Under the pieces are notes generated by a model. That model was not told where the DNA came from. It saw only the letters and a program-made list of their open reading frames with translations, and did not search any database. A DNA stretch of 39,467 bases from NCBI GenBank assembly GCA_937926065.1, contig CALANM010000129.1, forward strand, positions 1 to 39,467. The letters run 5' to 3'. Positions within the stretch are counted from its first letter, which is position 1; each line of letters begins with the position of its first letter. Shown here in pieces: positions 1 to 7,025 of this stretch. This stretch comes from an uncultured Microbacterium sp. (GTDB taxonomy: Bacteria; Actinomycetota; Actinomycetes; Actinomycetales; Microbacteriaceae). The position numbers and the translations under genes were made by a program.

Positions 1-1598
1 CGGGTGAAGCGGTGGCGGCCGGCAAGCGCGTGGTCATCGTCGACCAGGAGCCGCGCACCGACCTCGGCGGGCAGGCGCACTGGTCGTTCGGCGGGCTCTT
101 CCTCGTCGACTCGCCCGAGCAGAGGCGGCTGGGGATCCGCGATTCCCTCGAGCTCGCGCGCCAGGACTGGGCGGGCACGGCGGGCTTCGACCGTGAGGAA
201 GACGCGTGGCCCCAGCGATGGGCCGAGGCTTACCTGAACTTCGCGCACGAAGAGAAGCGAGCGTGGCTTCGCGGTATGGGCGTGGGGTTCTTCCCGATCG
301 TCGGATGGGCCGAACGCGGCGGCTCTACTGCCACCGGACCGGGCAACTCGGTGCCGCGCTTCCACATCGCGTGGGGCACCGGTCCCGGAATCGTCGCTCC
401 ATTCCAGAAGGCCGTCGAACAGGCGGAAGCCGCGGGGCGTGTCGTCGTGCTCCCCCGCCACCGTGTCACCCGGCTGATGACCCAGGACGGCGCGGTGACC
501 GGCGCGATGGGAGACATTCTCGAGCCATCCGGGGCCGCCCGCGGCGAGGCGACGTCGCGGGAGGTCGTCGGCTCCTTCGAGATCACGGCCTCGGCCACCA
601 TCGTCGCCTCGGGCGGCATCGGCGGGAACCACGACCTTGTGCGCGCCCAGTGGCCCGCGCGTCTCGGCACGCCGCCGAAGACGATGATCTCGGGCGTCCC
701 CGCGTACGTCGACGGCTCCATGCAGCCCGTCTCAGAGGCCGCCGGAGCGCGTGTGATCAATCGCGACCGCATGTGGCACTACGTCGAGGGCATCCAGAAC
801 TGGAATCCGATGTGGCCGAACCACGGCATCCGCATCCTGCCCGGCCCGTCCTCCCTGTGGCTGGACGCGACGGGGTCACGCCTGCCCGTGCCGCTGTTCC
901 CCGGCTTCGACACGCTCGGCACGCTCGCGCATCTGCGCAAGACCGGCTACGACCACTCGTGGTTCGTGCTCTCCCACTCCATCATCGAGAAGGAGTTCAC
1001 GCTGTCGGGAAGCGAGCAGAACCCCGATCTGACCGGCAAAGACGTGCCGCTGCTGGTCAAGTCCCGGCTCGGCAAGGGCGCTGCAGGTCCGGTGCAGGCG
1101 TTCCTCGACCACGGCGCCGACTTCATCGTGCGCCAGGATCTCGACGAGCTGATCGCCGGCATGAAGGCGCTGCCAGGCGGCGACGCCTTGGATGCAGAGC
1201 GGGTGAAGGCCGAGGTGGTCGCACGCGACCGCGAGATCGACAATGACTTCACAAAAGACGCGCAGATCGCGATGCTGCGCTCCGCTCGCGCATTCCGGGG
1301 CGACAAGCTCGTGCGCACCGCCAAGCCCCATCGCATTCTCGACCCGAAGGCGGGCCCCCTCATCGCCGTCAAGCTGCACGTGCTGACACGCAAGTCGCTC
1401 GGCGGAATCGAGACCGACCTGTCGGCACGCGCGCTCGGAGAGGGCGGCGAACCGATCCCGGGCCTGTACGCGGCCGGCGAGGCCGCGGGCTTCGGTGGCG
1501 GCGGCCTCCATGGCTACCGCGCGCTCGAGGGCACGTTCCTCGGCGGCTGTCTCTTCTCCGGGCGCGCTGCCGGTCGGGCTGCTGCGGCCGCCGTGTGA
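1..1598 (+). CDS. FAD-binding dehydrogenase (KstD/fumarate-reductase type), 5' truncated
   Basis: The frame is open from base 3 and runs through a GTG at 12, so the true start and the GxGxxG part of the FAD-binding fold lie before the window. What remains begins in the segment after the Rossmann glycines (KRVVIVDQEP, then LGGQAHWSFGG), typical of FAD_binding_2 proteins annotated as FAD-binding dehydrogenase or 3-ketosteroid dehydrogenase-like. The C-terminus has the second FAD contact, GLYAAGEAAGFGGGGLHGYR, followed by LEGTFLGGCLFSGR. About 532 codons are present; full-length members have about 550, so only a short N-terminal piece is missing. By family it should be a cytosolic flavoprotein that oxidises or reduces a C-C bond; the substrate cannot be read from the sequence. 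It converges with the minus-strand gene ending at 1608. Confidence 0.85.
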   Translation, partial: GEAVAAGKRVVIVDQEPRTDLGGQAHWSFGGLFLVDSPEQRRLGIRDSLELARQDWAGTAGFDREEDAWPQRWAEAYLNFAHEEKRAWLRGMGVGFFPIVGWAERGGSTATGPGNSVPRFHIAWGTGPGIVAPFQKAVEQAEAAGRVVVLPRHRVTRLMTQDGAVTGAMGDILEPSGAARGEATSREVVGSFEITASATIVASGGIGGNHDLVRAQWPARLGTPPKTMISGVPAYVDGSMQPVSEAAGARVINRDRMWHYVEGIQNWNPMWPNHGIRILPGPSSLWLDATGSRLPVPLFPGFDTLGTLAHLRKTGYDHSWFVLSHSIIEKEFTLSGSEQNPDLTGKDVPLLVKSRLGKGAAGPVQAFLDHGADFIVRQDLDELIAGMKALPGGDALDAERVKAEVVARDREIDNDFTKDAQIAMLRSARAFRGDKLVRTAKPHRILDPKAGPLIAVKLHVLTRKSLGGIETDLSARALGEGGEPIPGLYAAGEAAGFGGGGLHGYRALEGTFLGGCLFSGRAAGRAAAAAV

Positions 1599-1607
1599 GC
1601 TGGCGTC

Positions 1608-2279
1608 TCAGTCGCGCGGAGTCGTCGGCCTGACGGCCGTGAGCCCGGCTCGGGTCGTGCCCCGGGTGATGACATGACCCCGCGCGAGGCTGACACGTGA
1701 CCATGGGCCTTGCCGGCGCACCTGCGCCTCTTCCTCGCCGCCGATGAATCCAAGGGCGAACGCGGTGAACGCGACGCCCAGCGGAAGGCCTGCGAGGTCG
1801 GCGTCCTCACGCCCCCACACGTCTGCGCGCACGGCACGCACCAGGTCTTCGCCCGCGGCGGTGGGGACGACCTGCGCCACGGAGGCGATTCCCCACTGGG
1901 CTCGCGAGGCGAGCGTCGCTGCGGGAATCGCACCGGCGGCCGTCCACCCGGAGCGGGGCGGCGAGATGCCTGCCCAAGGCACGGACACGGCCGTCTCCGG
2001 CAGTACGAGGGCGACGCCATCCTCGCTGAGCGTGAGCGCCGACGCGTCGACGGCGAGATCACAGACCAGCTCTGCGTCCACGCGAAGGAAGCGCATGCCC
2101 AGCACCGTCGGCGTCTCGTCGAGCAGTGTCTGCGGCGCGAGGGCGGCGCAGCTCAGAGCGAGCACGCCGCCGGAGGCGCGAAGCCGCACCGCTCCGTCGC
2201 CAAGACGCGCGGCCCGCTGAGCGAACGTGAGGGCGTCGGCGGCGGAGGGAGCGTCGTCGAAGAGGATGAAAGACGGCAT
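1608..2279 (-). CDS. Conserved hypothetical protein, 223 aa
   Basis: I do not recognise the family. The chosen start is the ATG at 2279 (MPSFILFDDAPSAADAL), because a TAGTTT -10-like hexamer lies exactly 7 nt upstream. The frame stays open to 2597, but that extension runs antisense inside the thioesterase gene and has non-protein-like composition. The product is rich in Ala, Val and Leu, has no convincing signal peptide or membrane helix, and contains alternating hydrophobic stretches (for example VRLRASGGVLALSCAALAP) suggesting a soluble beta-rich fold. It is divergent from the TesB thioesterase gene and shares its promoter region. Function unknown. Confidence 0.7.
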   Translation of the reverse strand: MPSFILFDDAPSAADALTFAQRAARLGDGAVRLRASGGVLALSCAALAPQTLLDETPTVLGMRFLRVDAELVCDLAVDASALTLSEDGVALVLPETAVSVPWAGISPPRSGWTAAGAIPAATLASRAQWGIASVAQVVPTAAGEDLVRAVRADVWGREDADLAGLPLGVAFTAFALGFIGGEEEAQVRRQGPWSRVSLARGHVITRGTTRAGLTAVRPTTPRD

Positions 2280-2285
2280 CCGACC

Positions 2286-2292
2286 TAAACTA
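2286..2292. promoter_or_regulatory. Overlapping divergent -10 hexamers
   Basis: On the plus strand TAAACT (2286-2291) would start the tesB transcript near 2298, giving a leader of about 33 nt with a CGGAG ribosome-binding site at 2321-2325. On the minus strand TAGTTT (2292-2287) lies 7 nt before the ATG at 2279, predicting an almost leaderless mRNA. The two hexamers are offset by one base. Inferred from TANNNT consensus only. Confidence 0.45.
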
Positions 2293-2330
2293 TCAAGCGG
2301 TGTGTCGACCGGAGCGGGAGCGGAGTTGGC

Positions 2331-3215
2331 GTGACAGACGGTACTGATCCGGTTGCAGCGATGCTGGAGGTCCTCGACCTCGCGTCCAGCGAGGCGCGCA
2401 CGACGGAGGACATCTTCACGGGGTCGTCGCACCCCATGCCCAGCGGCCGGATCTTCGGCGGCCAGGTGCTTGCGCAGGCGGTGATCGCGGCGGAGCGCAC
2501 GACCGACGATGACCGCATTCCGCACTCGATGCATGGCTATTTCCTGCGCCCGGGCGATGCTTCGCAGGGGCTGACGATCTCCGTCGATCGCATCCATGAC
2601 GGCCGGTCATTCTCCACTCGGCGCTCGCAGGCGTTCCAGGGCGGTGTGCCGATCTTCTCGATGATCGCGTCGTTCGAACGCGAGAGCGACGGCCTCGATC
2701 ACCAGGTCGAGGCGCCCAGCGGCATCCGAACGCCCGAAGAGATCCTCGCGCAGCCGAGCCCGACCCCGTTGCACCCGCTGTCTCAGCGCCTCCTGGCTCA
2801 GAGCCCCATCGAGACCCTCCATGCCACGGGCGACATCTACACATCGGTCGAGGGACCGCAGGAGCCACGACAGGCGGTCTGGATGCGGGTGCGCCGTCCG
2901 ATCGGAGACGACGCCGCGATGCATCGCGCTGTGCTCGCGTACATGAGCGACATGACGATCCAGGAGCCGGTGCTGCGCGCACATGGCATTCCCTGGTCGC
3001 TGCCCGGGCTCAAGGTGGCGAGTCTCGACCACGCCATGTGGTGGCACCGGCCGGCGCGCGTCGACGAGTGGATTCTCTATGTGCAGGAGTCCCCCAGCGC
3101 CCGTGCCGGCCGCGGGCTCTCGACAGCGCGGATGTTCGACCGCTCCGGTCGCCTCCTGGCCACGATCTCTCAGGAGATCATGGTCCGGGTGCCTGATGCG
3201 GGATCGGCTCGCTGA
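2331..3215 (+). CDS. tesB: Acyl-CoA thioesterase II (TesB family)
   Basis: The enzyme hydrolyses acyl-CoA to free fatty acid and CoA in the cytosol. At 294 aa it has the usual TesB length and the double hot-dog architecture. The N-terminal hot-dog contains GRIFGGQVLAQA (about 39-50) and HSMHGYFLRPGD (about 65-76). The C-terminal one contains YMSDMTIQEPVL, ASLDHAMWWHR and ATISQEIMVRV. The residues matching the E. coli TesB catalytic trio (Asp204, Thr228, Gln278) appear to be Asp207, Ser231 and Gln281, so the middle hydroxyl residue is Ser rather than Thr. The GTG start at 2331 has a CGGAG Shine-Dalgarno site 5 nt upstream. A second, unrelated-fold-type thioesterase gene follows on the opposite strand. 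Confidence 0.93.
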   Translation: MTDGTDPVAAMLEVLDLASSEARTTEDIFTGSSHPMPSGRIFGGQVLAQAVIAAERTTDDDRIPHSMHGYFLRPGDASQGLTISVDRIHDGRSFSTRRSQAFQGGVPIFSMIASFERESDGLDHQVEAPSGIRTPEEILAQPSPTPLHPLSQRLLAQSPIETLHATGDIYTSVEGPQEPRQAVWMRVRRPIGDDAAMHRAVLAYMSDMTIQEPVLRAHGIPWSLPGLKVASLDHAMWWHRPARVDEWILYVQESPSARAGRGLSTARMFDRSGRLLATISQEIMVRVPDAGSAR

Positions 3216-3254
3216 CGAGCTCCCCGGACGGTCCGAGAGTCCGCCGTCGTGCGG

Positions 3255-3740
3255 TCAGCGCCGGTGCCCGTAGCGGACAGCCTCGCCGAGGTAGGGCGTC
3301 CACGCCGCGCGCATCTCCTCGGTGAGGCGCATCGGCCGGCCGGACTTGGCATCCACCATGACGACAACGGTGGTCGCGCGAGCGTACAGCCTCTGCGGCG
3401 TGTCGGTCTGCGGGCTGTAGACCTCGTAGCAGACTTCGATGCTGGATCCGCCGATCTTGCTGAACCACAGCTGCACGTCCAGCGGCTCACGCCGATACGG
3501 GACGGGCGCGAGGTACTCGATCTCCTGACGAGCGATGAGCGTGAGCAGCCCGGCGTCGATGCTGCTGCTGACGACGGCGGTCTCCGGCGCCATGTCGCCG
3601 TCTTCCGGGGTCCAGAAGACGCGCACCCGCGCCTCCTCCAAGAGCTTCAGCATCGACGTGTTGTTCACGTGATTGAACGCATCGAGGTCTCCCCACCGCA
3701 GGTGGATGGGGACGTGGAGGCGCGGGCCGCTGTCAGTCAC
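3255..3740 (-). CDS. 4HBT-type acyl-CoA thioester hydrolase
   Basis: A 161-aa single hot-dog protein. The N-terminal RWGDLDAFNHVNN block (about 15-27) carries the catalytic Asp of the 4-hydroxybenzoyl-CoA thioesterase/YbgC superfamily, and the helix LLEEARVRVFW follows. It presumably hydrolyses a short or medium acyl-CoA in the cytosol; the substrate is unknown. Its start overlaps the end of ettA by 8 nt, so it is very probably co-transcribed and translationally coupled. The same ettA-thioesterase neighbourhood is known in mycobacteria (Rv2477c, Rv2475c). It converges with tesB, with only 39 nt between the two stops. Confidence 0.88.
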   Translation of the reverse strand: MTDSGPRLHVPIHLRWGDLDAFNHVNNTSMLKLLEEARVRVFWTPEDGDMAPETAVVSSSIDAGLLTLIARQEIEYLAPVPYRREPLDVQLWFSKIGGSSIEVCYEVYSPQTDTPQRLYARATTVVVMVDAKSGRPMRLTEEMRAAWTPYLGEAVRYGHRR

Positions 3741-5412
3741 GCGTGAGTTTGCGGTAAGTGGAGCGGTGCGGTGTCGCGGCGTCGGGGCCGAGGCGATCGA
3801 TCTTGTTCGCCTCGTACGCTTCGAAGTTCCCCTCGAACCAGTACCAGCGGTCGGGCTGCTCCTCGGTGCCCTCGTAGGCCAGGATGTGCGTAGCGATGCG
3901 GTCGAGGAACCACCGGTCGTGGGTGATCACGACGGCGCAGCCGGGGAACTCGAGCAGCGCGTTCTCGAGCGACTGCAGCGTCTCGACGTCGAGGTCGTTG
4001 GTCGGCTCGTCGAGAAGCAGCAGATTGCCGCCCTCCTTGAGCGTGAGGGCGAGGTTGAGCCGGTTGCGCTCACCACCCGACAGCACGCCTGCCTTCTTCT
4101 GCTGGTCGGGCCCCTTGAAGCCGAACTTCGACACGTACGCGCGCGAGGGGATCTCGGTCTTGCCGACCGTGATGATGTCGAGTCCGTCCGAGACGACCTC
4201 CCACAGCGTCTTGTTCGGATCGATGTTGGCGCGGGTCTGATCGACGTAGCTGATCTTGACCGTCTCGCCGACCTTGAGGTCGCCCCCGTCGAGCGGTTCG
4301 AGGCCCACGATGGTCTTGAACAGCGTCGTCTTTCCGACGCCGTTGGGACCGATGACACCGACGATGCCGTTCGGCGGAAGGCTGAAGCTGAGGCCGTCGA
4401 TCAGCGAGCGATCGCCGAACGACTTCTTGAGGTTCTTGGCCTCGATGACGATGCTGCCCAGACGCGGCCCCGGCGGGATCTGGATCTCCTCGAAGTCGAG
4501 CTTCCGGGTGCGCTCAGCTTCGGCGGCCATCTCCTCGTAGCGCGCGAGACGCGCTTTCGACTTGGCCTGACGCCCCTTCGCGTTGGAGCGGACCCACTCG
4601 AGCTCTTCGGCGAGGCGCTTCGCGAGCTTGGCGTCCTTCTTGCCCTGGACCTCGAGACGCTCGGCCTTCTTCTCGAGGTAGGTCGAGTAGTTGCCCTCGT
4701 AGCCGATAAGCCGGCCGCGGTCGACCTCGGCGATCCACTCCGCCACGTTGTCGAGGAAGTAGCGGTCGTGAGTGATGGCGATGACCGCGCCGGGGTACTT
4801 CTGCAGGTGCTGCTCGAGCCAGAGGACACTCTCGGCGTCCAGGTGGTTCGTGGGCTCGTCGAGCAGGAGCAGATCGGGCTTCTGCAGGAGGAGCTTGGTG
4901 AGCGCGACACGACGCTTCTCACCGCCCGAGAGGTTGCTCACGGAGGCGTCGCCGGGAGGCGTGCGAAGGGCGTCCATGGCCTGTTCGAGCTGCGAGTCGA
5001 GGTCCCACGCGTCGGCGGCGTCGATCTCCTCCTGCAGCGTCCCCATCTCGGCGAGAAGCGTGTCGAAGTCGGCGTCGGGGTCGCTCATGAGTCCCGAGAT
5101 CTCGTTGAAGCGATCGAGCTTCGCCTTGATCGCGATGCCCTCCTGGATGTTCTCCAGGACCGTTTTGGACTCGTCGAGCTCGGGCTCCTGCATGAGGATT
5201 CCGACGCTGTAGCCGGGGGCGAGCTTCGCCTCGCCGTTCGACGGCTGGTCGAGCCCCGCCATGATCTTGAGGATCGTCGACTTGCCGGCGCCGTTGGGTC
5301 CGACCATGCCGATCTTCGCGCCGGGAAGGAACGCCATCGTGACGTCGTCGAGAATGAGCTTCTCTCCGACCGCCTTGCGGGCACGGACCATCTGGTAGAT
5401 GTACTCAGCCAT
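3733..5412 (-). CDS. ettA: Energy-dependent translational throttle protein EttA (ABC-F ATPase)
   Basis: This cytosolic ABC-F ATPase binds the ribosomal E site and gates entry into elongation according to the ATP/ADP ratio. The 559-aa length matches EttA. Two tandem ABC domains are visible: Walker A GPNGAGKST (about 38-46) and GPNGVGKTT; signature LSGGEKRR and LSGGERNR; Walker B plus catalytic Glu LLLLDEPTNHLD and LLLLDEPTNDLD. The charged linker between the domains (rich in Lys, Arg and Glu, about 240-310) is the P-site tRNA-interaction motif region. There is no membrane domain. The ATG at 5412 has a GGAGAG site about 12 nt upstream and a TAGGCT -10 at 5460-5455, so this mRNA is predicted to carry a leader, unlike several neighbours. 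It is coupled to the downstream thioesterase. Confidence 0.95.
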   Translation of the reverse strand: MAEYIYQMVRARKAVGEKLILDDVTMAFLPGAKIGMVGPNGAGKSTILKIMAGLDQPSNGEAKLAPGYSVGILMQEPELDESKTVLENIQEGIAIKAKLDRFNEISGLMSDPDADFDTLLAEMGTLQEEIDAADAWDLDSQLEQAMDALRTPPGDASVSNLSGGEKRRVALTKLLLQKPDLLLLDEPTNHLDAESVLWLEQHLQKYPGAVIAITHDRYFLDNVAEWIAEVDRGRLIGYEGNYSTYLEKKAERLEVQGKKDAKLAKRLAEELEWVRSNAKGRQAKSKARLARYEEMAAEAERTRKLDFEEIQIPPGPRLGSIVIEAKNLKKSFGDRSLIDGLSFSLPPNGIVGVIGPNGVGKTTLFKTIVGLEPLDGGDLKVGETVKISYVDQTRANIDPNKTLWEVVSDGLDIITVGKTEIPSRAYVSKFGFKGPDQQKKAGVLSGGERNRLNLALTLKEGGNLLLLDEPTNDLDVETLQSLENALLEFPGCAVVITHDRWFLDRIATHILAYEGTEEQPDRWYWFEGNFEAYEANKIDRLGPDAATPHRSTYRKLTRD

Positions 5413-5454
5413 AGGGGTAAAACGCTCTCCAATGCGTGATGACGTCAGCCTCCC

Positions 5455-5460
5455 AGCCTA
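5455..5460 (-). promoter_or_regulatory. Predicted ettA -10 element
   Basis: TAGGCT read on the minus strand, with a predicted transcript start about 35 nt before the ettA ATG. No clear -35 box. The 136-nt gap 5413-5548 holds this element and otherwise nothing I can assign. Confidence 0.35.
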
Positions 5461-5548
5461 CCGTTCGCGCACGCCGTTCTCTCCGGATACCGCGACGCGT
5501 GCCTGACTCTGCGCCGACCCGCACTCGCAATCGACCGGACGGCAGCGA

Positions 5549-6031
5549 TCACCAGTCGATCGGGCGGGTCTGTCCGACCAGGCAGCCGCCCTCCGGGAGT
5601 TCCGGGAGCACGACGGCTGTCGGCTTCTCGGTCGAAGGGCCGACCTGCCCGACGATGCACTCGTCGCGCCACAGGACGGAGAACTGGATGCTCTCGGCGG
5701 GATTGCCCACGGTGGACTCGTCACGCGTCACCTCCATGTCCTCTCGGTCGAAGCCGGCATCTTCCAGCGCATCGATGTATGCCCGGCCCTTCACCCGATC
5801 GTCCGAGTCCCAGACCGTCTCGGTCACCCACGTGAACACGGCGAGGTTGTCCTCGGCGGTGCCTTCCGGCACCAGCACCGGCGTCGTCGGCGTCGGCGCA
5901 TCGGAGACGGTGACGGCAGGAGAGGCGGTCGGCGACGGCGCGGCCGATCCTTCAGACGAGCAGGCGGCGATCGCGATCGTCATCAGTCCGACGACGGCGA
6001 CGAGAGCGGAACGGGAGAGGGATCGCTGCAC
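5549..6031 (-). CDS. Putative lipoprotein, DUF6993-like
   Basis: A 160-aa secreted protein with a classical lipoprotein signal: positively charged start (MQRSLSR), hydrophobic core and lipobox IAAC at about 21-24, so Cys24 should be lipidated and the protein anchored outside the membrane. A Ser/Thr/Pro-rich linker follows, then a globular domain of about 110 residues containing WVTETVWDS and two Cys (in WRDECIVG and PEGGCLVG) that may form a disulfide. From memory this resembles the Microbacteriaceae DUF6993 family; function unknown. The GTG start at 6031 lies exactly 6 nt after TAGACT, predicting a leaderless mRNA. It sits between the ssb paralogue and ettA. Confidence 0.8.
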   Translation of the reverse strand: MQRSLSRSALVAVVGLMTIAIAACSSEGSAAPSPTASPAVTVSDAPTPTTPVLVPEGTAEDNLAVFTWVTETVWDSDDRVKGRAYIDALEDAGFDREDMEVTRDESTVGNPAESIQFSVLWRDECIVGQVGPSTEKPTAVVLPELPEGGCLVGQTRPIDW

Positions 6032-6037
6032 TCCGCG

Positions 6038-6043
6038 AGTCTA
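6038..6043 (-). promoter_or_regulatory. Leaderless-type promoter of the lipoprotein gene
   Basis: TAGACT on the minus strand, followed by 6 nt and then the GTG start codon. This is the spacing at which the start codon's first base is the predicted transcript start. Confidence 0.5.
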
Positions 6044-6086
6044 CGTCGCACACCTCGCTGCACATGGCTCCCCCGGCCCGGGACCC

Positions 6087-6587
6087 TCAGAACGGAGTGG
6101 CATCCTCCAAAGGCGCCACCGCCCACTCCGCGGAGCCCTCGGAGGTCGTCGGGGCGCCTGCTCTCTGTCTGCCACCCTGATTCTCTGCCGTTCCGGCATC
6201 CGCCTCCAGCGTCGACGTCACCCCGACGGCCCGCTCCTGCCGGGTGAAGGTCGATGTGCCCCACAGCAGGTCATGGCCGAGCGAGAAGGCATCGATCTCC
6301 GCCGCCACGCCCTGCCGGCCGTTCGACTCCCATTCCCGAAGCTTGAACGCGCCCACCACGACGACGCGCTGGCCTTTGCGCACCGACGCAAGCGTGTGTT
6401 CGGCGAGCCCGCGGTAGGCCGACACGGAATACCAGTTGGTGTGGCCGTCCACCCATGACCCTGTCGCCTCGTCGCGGCGGCGGACGTTGCTCGCGACCCG
6501 AAGGTTCGCAACGGTGACTCCTCCCGATGTCCGCCGGCGTTCAGGATCGTTCACGACGGTCCCGACGATGGTGATCTGGTCGCTCAT
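6087..6587 (-). CDS. ssb: Single-stranded DNA-binding protein (paralogue)
   Basis: A 166-aa OB-fold protein that binds single-stranded DNA. The fold spans about residues 3-105: MSDQITIVGTVVNDP, GVTVANLRVAS, NWYSVSAYRGLAEHTL and GQRVVVVGAFKLREW. A flexible, low-complexity tail ends in LEDATPF, a weakened version of the acidic DDDIPF tip used to recruit partner proteins. The start at 6587 is set by a strong AGGAG site; an upstream in-frame extension is not protein-like. This is probably the secondary SSB, because the main actinobacterial ssb usually lies between rpsF and rpsR. Mycobacterial Rv2478c, an SSB-like protein, also neighbours ettA. Confidence 0.9.
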   Translation of the reverse strand: MSDQITIVGTVVNDPERRRTSGGVTVANLRVASNVRRRDEATGSWVDGHTNWYSVSAYRGLAEHTLASVRKGQRVVVVGAFKLREWESNGRQGVAAEIDAFSLGHDLLWGTSTFTRQERAVGVTSTLEADAGTAENQGGRQRAGAPTTSEGSAEWAVAPLEDATPF

Positions 6588-6727
6588 GCTCTTCTCCTCT
6601 CGGCGGGGCTTCCCGCACTGGTCGAGGATCCCGCGGTCTGCCTGCACCCCGGTGCGATCGCCGTGTTCCCGTGCGGATGTGACGGCCGCCCGTCCCTTGT
6701 GGAGGAAGCCGGGGGCGATGTCGGACG

Positions 6728-6743
6728 TCGCACATATGTTCGA
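6728..6743 (+). promoter_or_regulatory. LexA (SOS) box-like operator
   Basis: A 16-bp near-palindrome that matches the actinobacterial/Bacillus-type SOS box TCGAACRNRTGTTCGA at all but one position (C instead of A at position 4). It overlaps a TATGTT -10 candidate (6735-6740) and ends 16 nt before the ATG of the 83-aa gene at 6760. Repression by LexA of that gene is therefore likely. The ssb start is about 140 bp away on the other strand. Confidence 0.6.
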
Positions 6744-6759
6744 ACCGAGAGGAGAAGAC

Positions 6760-7011
6760 ATGGCGCTCACGCTTTACACGATGGAACTCCCCGGAGTCAT
6801 CAGCGGCATGCGGATGCTCCGGGTAGGCGACGCGCTCTGGCGCGTCGTGGATCGCGAGGGACGTGCCGTCGGCCACCTGACGGTGCGGACAGACGTCCGT
6901 GGCCGGCGCTTCGTCGCACGCCGATTCCAGGTCTCGAGTCGCACATTCCGGGACATCGGTGAGTTCTGGACACCCCGGGAGGCGGTCGACTGCCTGCGTC
7001 TGTCGCGCTGA
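6760..7011 (+). CDS. Small conserved hypothetical protein, probably SOS-regulated, 83 aa
   Basis: An ATG at 6760 with a strong AGAGGAG ribosome-binding site opens an 83-aa frame (MALTLYTMELPGVISG...). The product is basic and Arg-rich (RGRRFVARRFQVSSR, about 47-61) and seems to form a short beta-rich domain: MLRVGDALWRVVDREG and AVGHLTVRTD look like paired strands, followed by a C-terminal helix TPREAVDCLRLSR. No metal motif or signal peptide. The frame is open further upstream, but the SD site and the SOS box at 6728-6743 fix this start. Function unknown; a DNA-damage-inducible nucleic-acid-binding role would fit the charge and the operator. Confidence 0.7.
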   Translation: MALTLYTMELPGVISGMRMLRVGDALWRVVDREGRAVGHLTVRTDVRGRRFVARRFQVSSRTFRDIGEFWTPREAVDCLRLSR

Positions 7012-7025
7012 TCGAGCGACGCCGC

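Noticed and set aside
2280..2597. N-terminal extension of the 223-aa protein to 2597
   Set aside because: It lies antisense inside tesB, is Arg/His-rich and lacks a ribosome-binding site; a promoter lies right before ATG 2279.
3216..3254. CGGAC-G-GTCCG as a terminator between tesB and the 4HBT gene
   Set aside because: The loop is one base and the stem five; it cannot form a stable hairpin.
3673..5439. A 588-codon open frame on the plus strand across ettA
   Set aside because: It is the antisense shadow of ettA, which has complete ABC motifs. High-GC codon bias keeps such frames open, and the translation has no recognisable domains.
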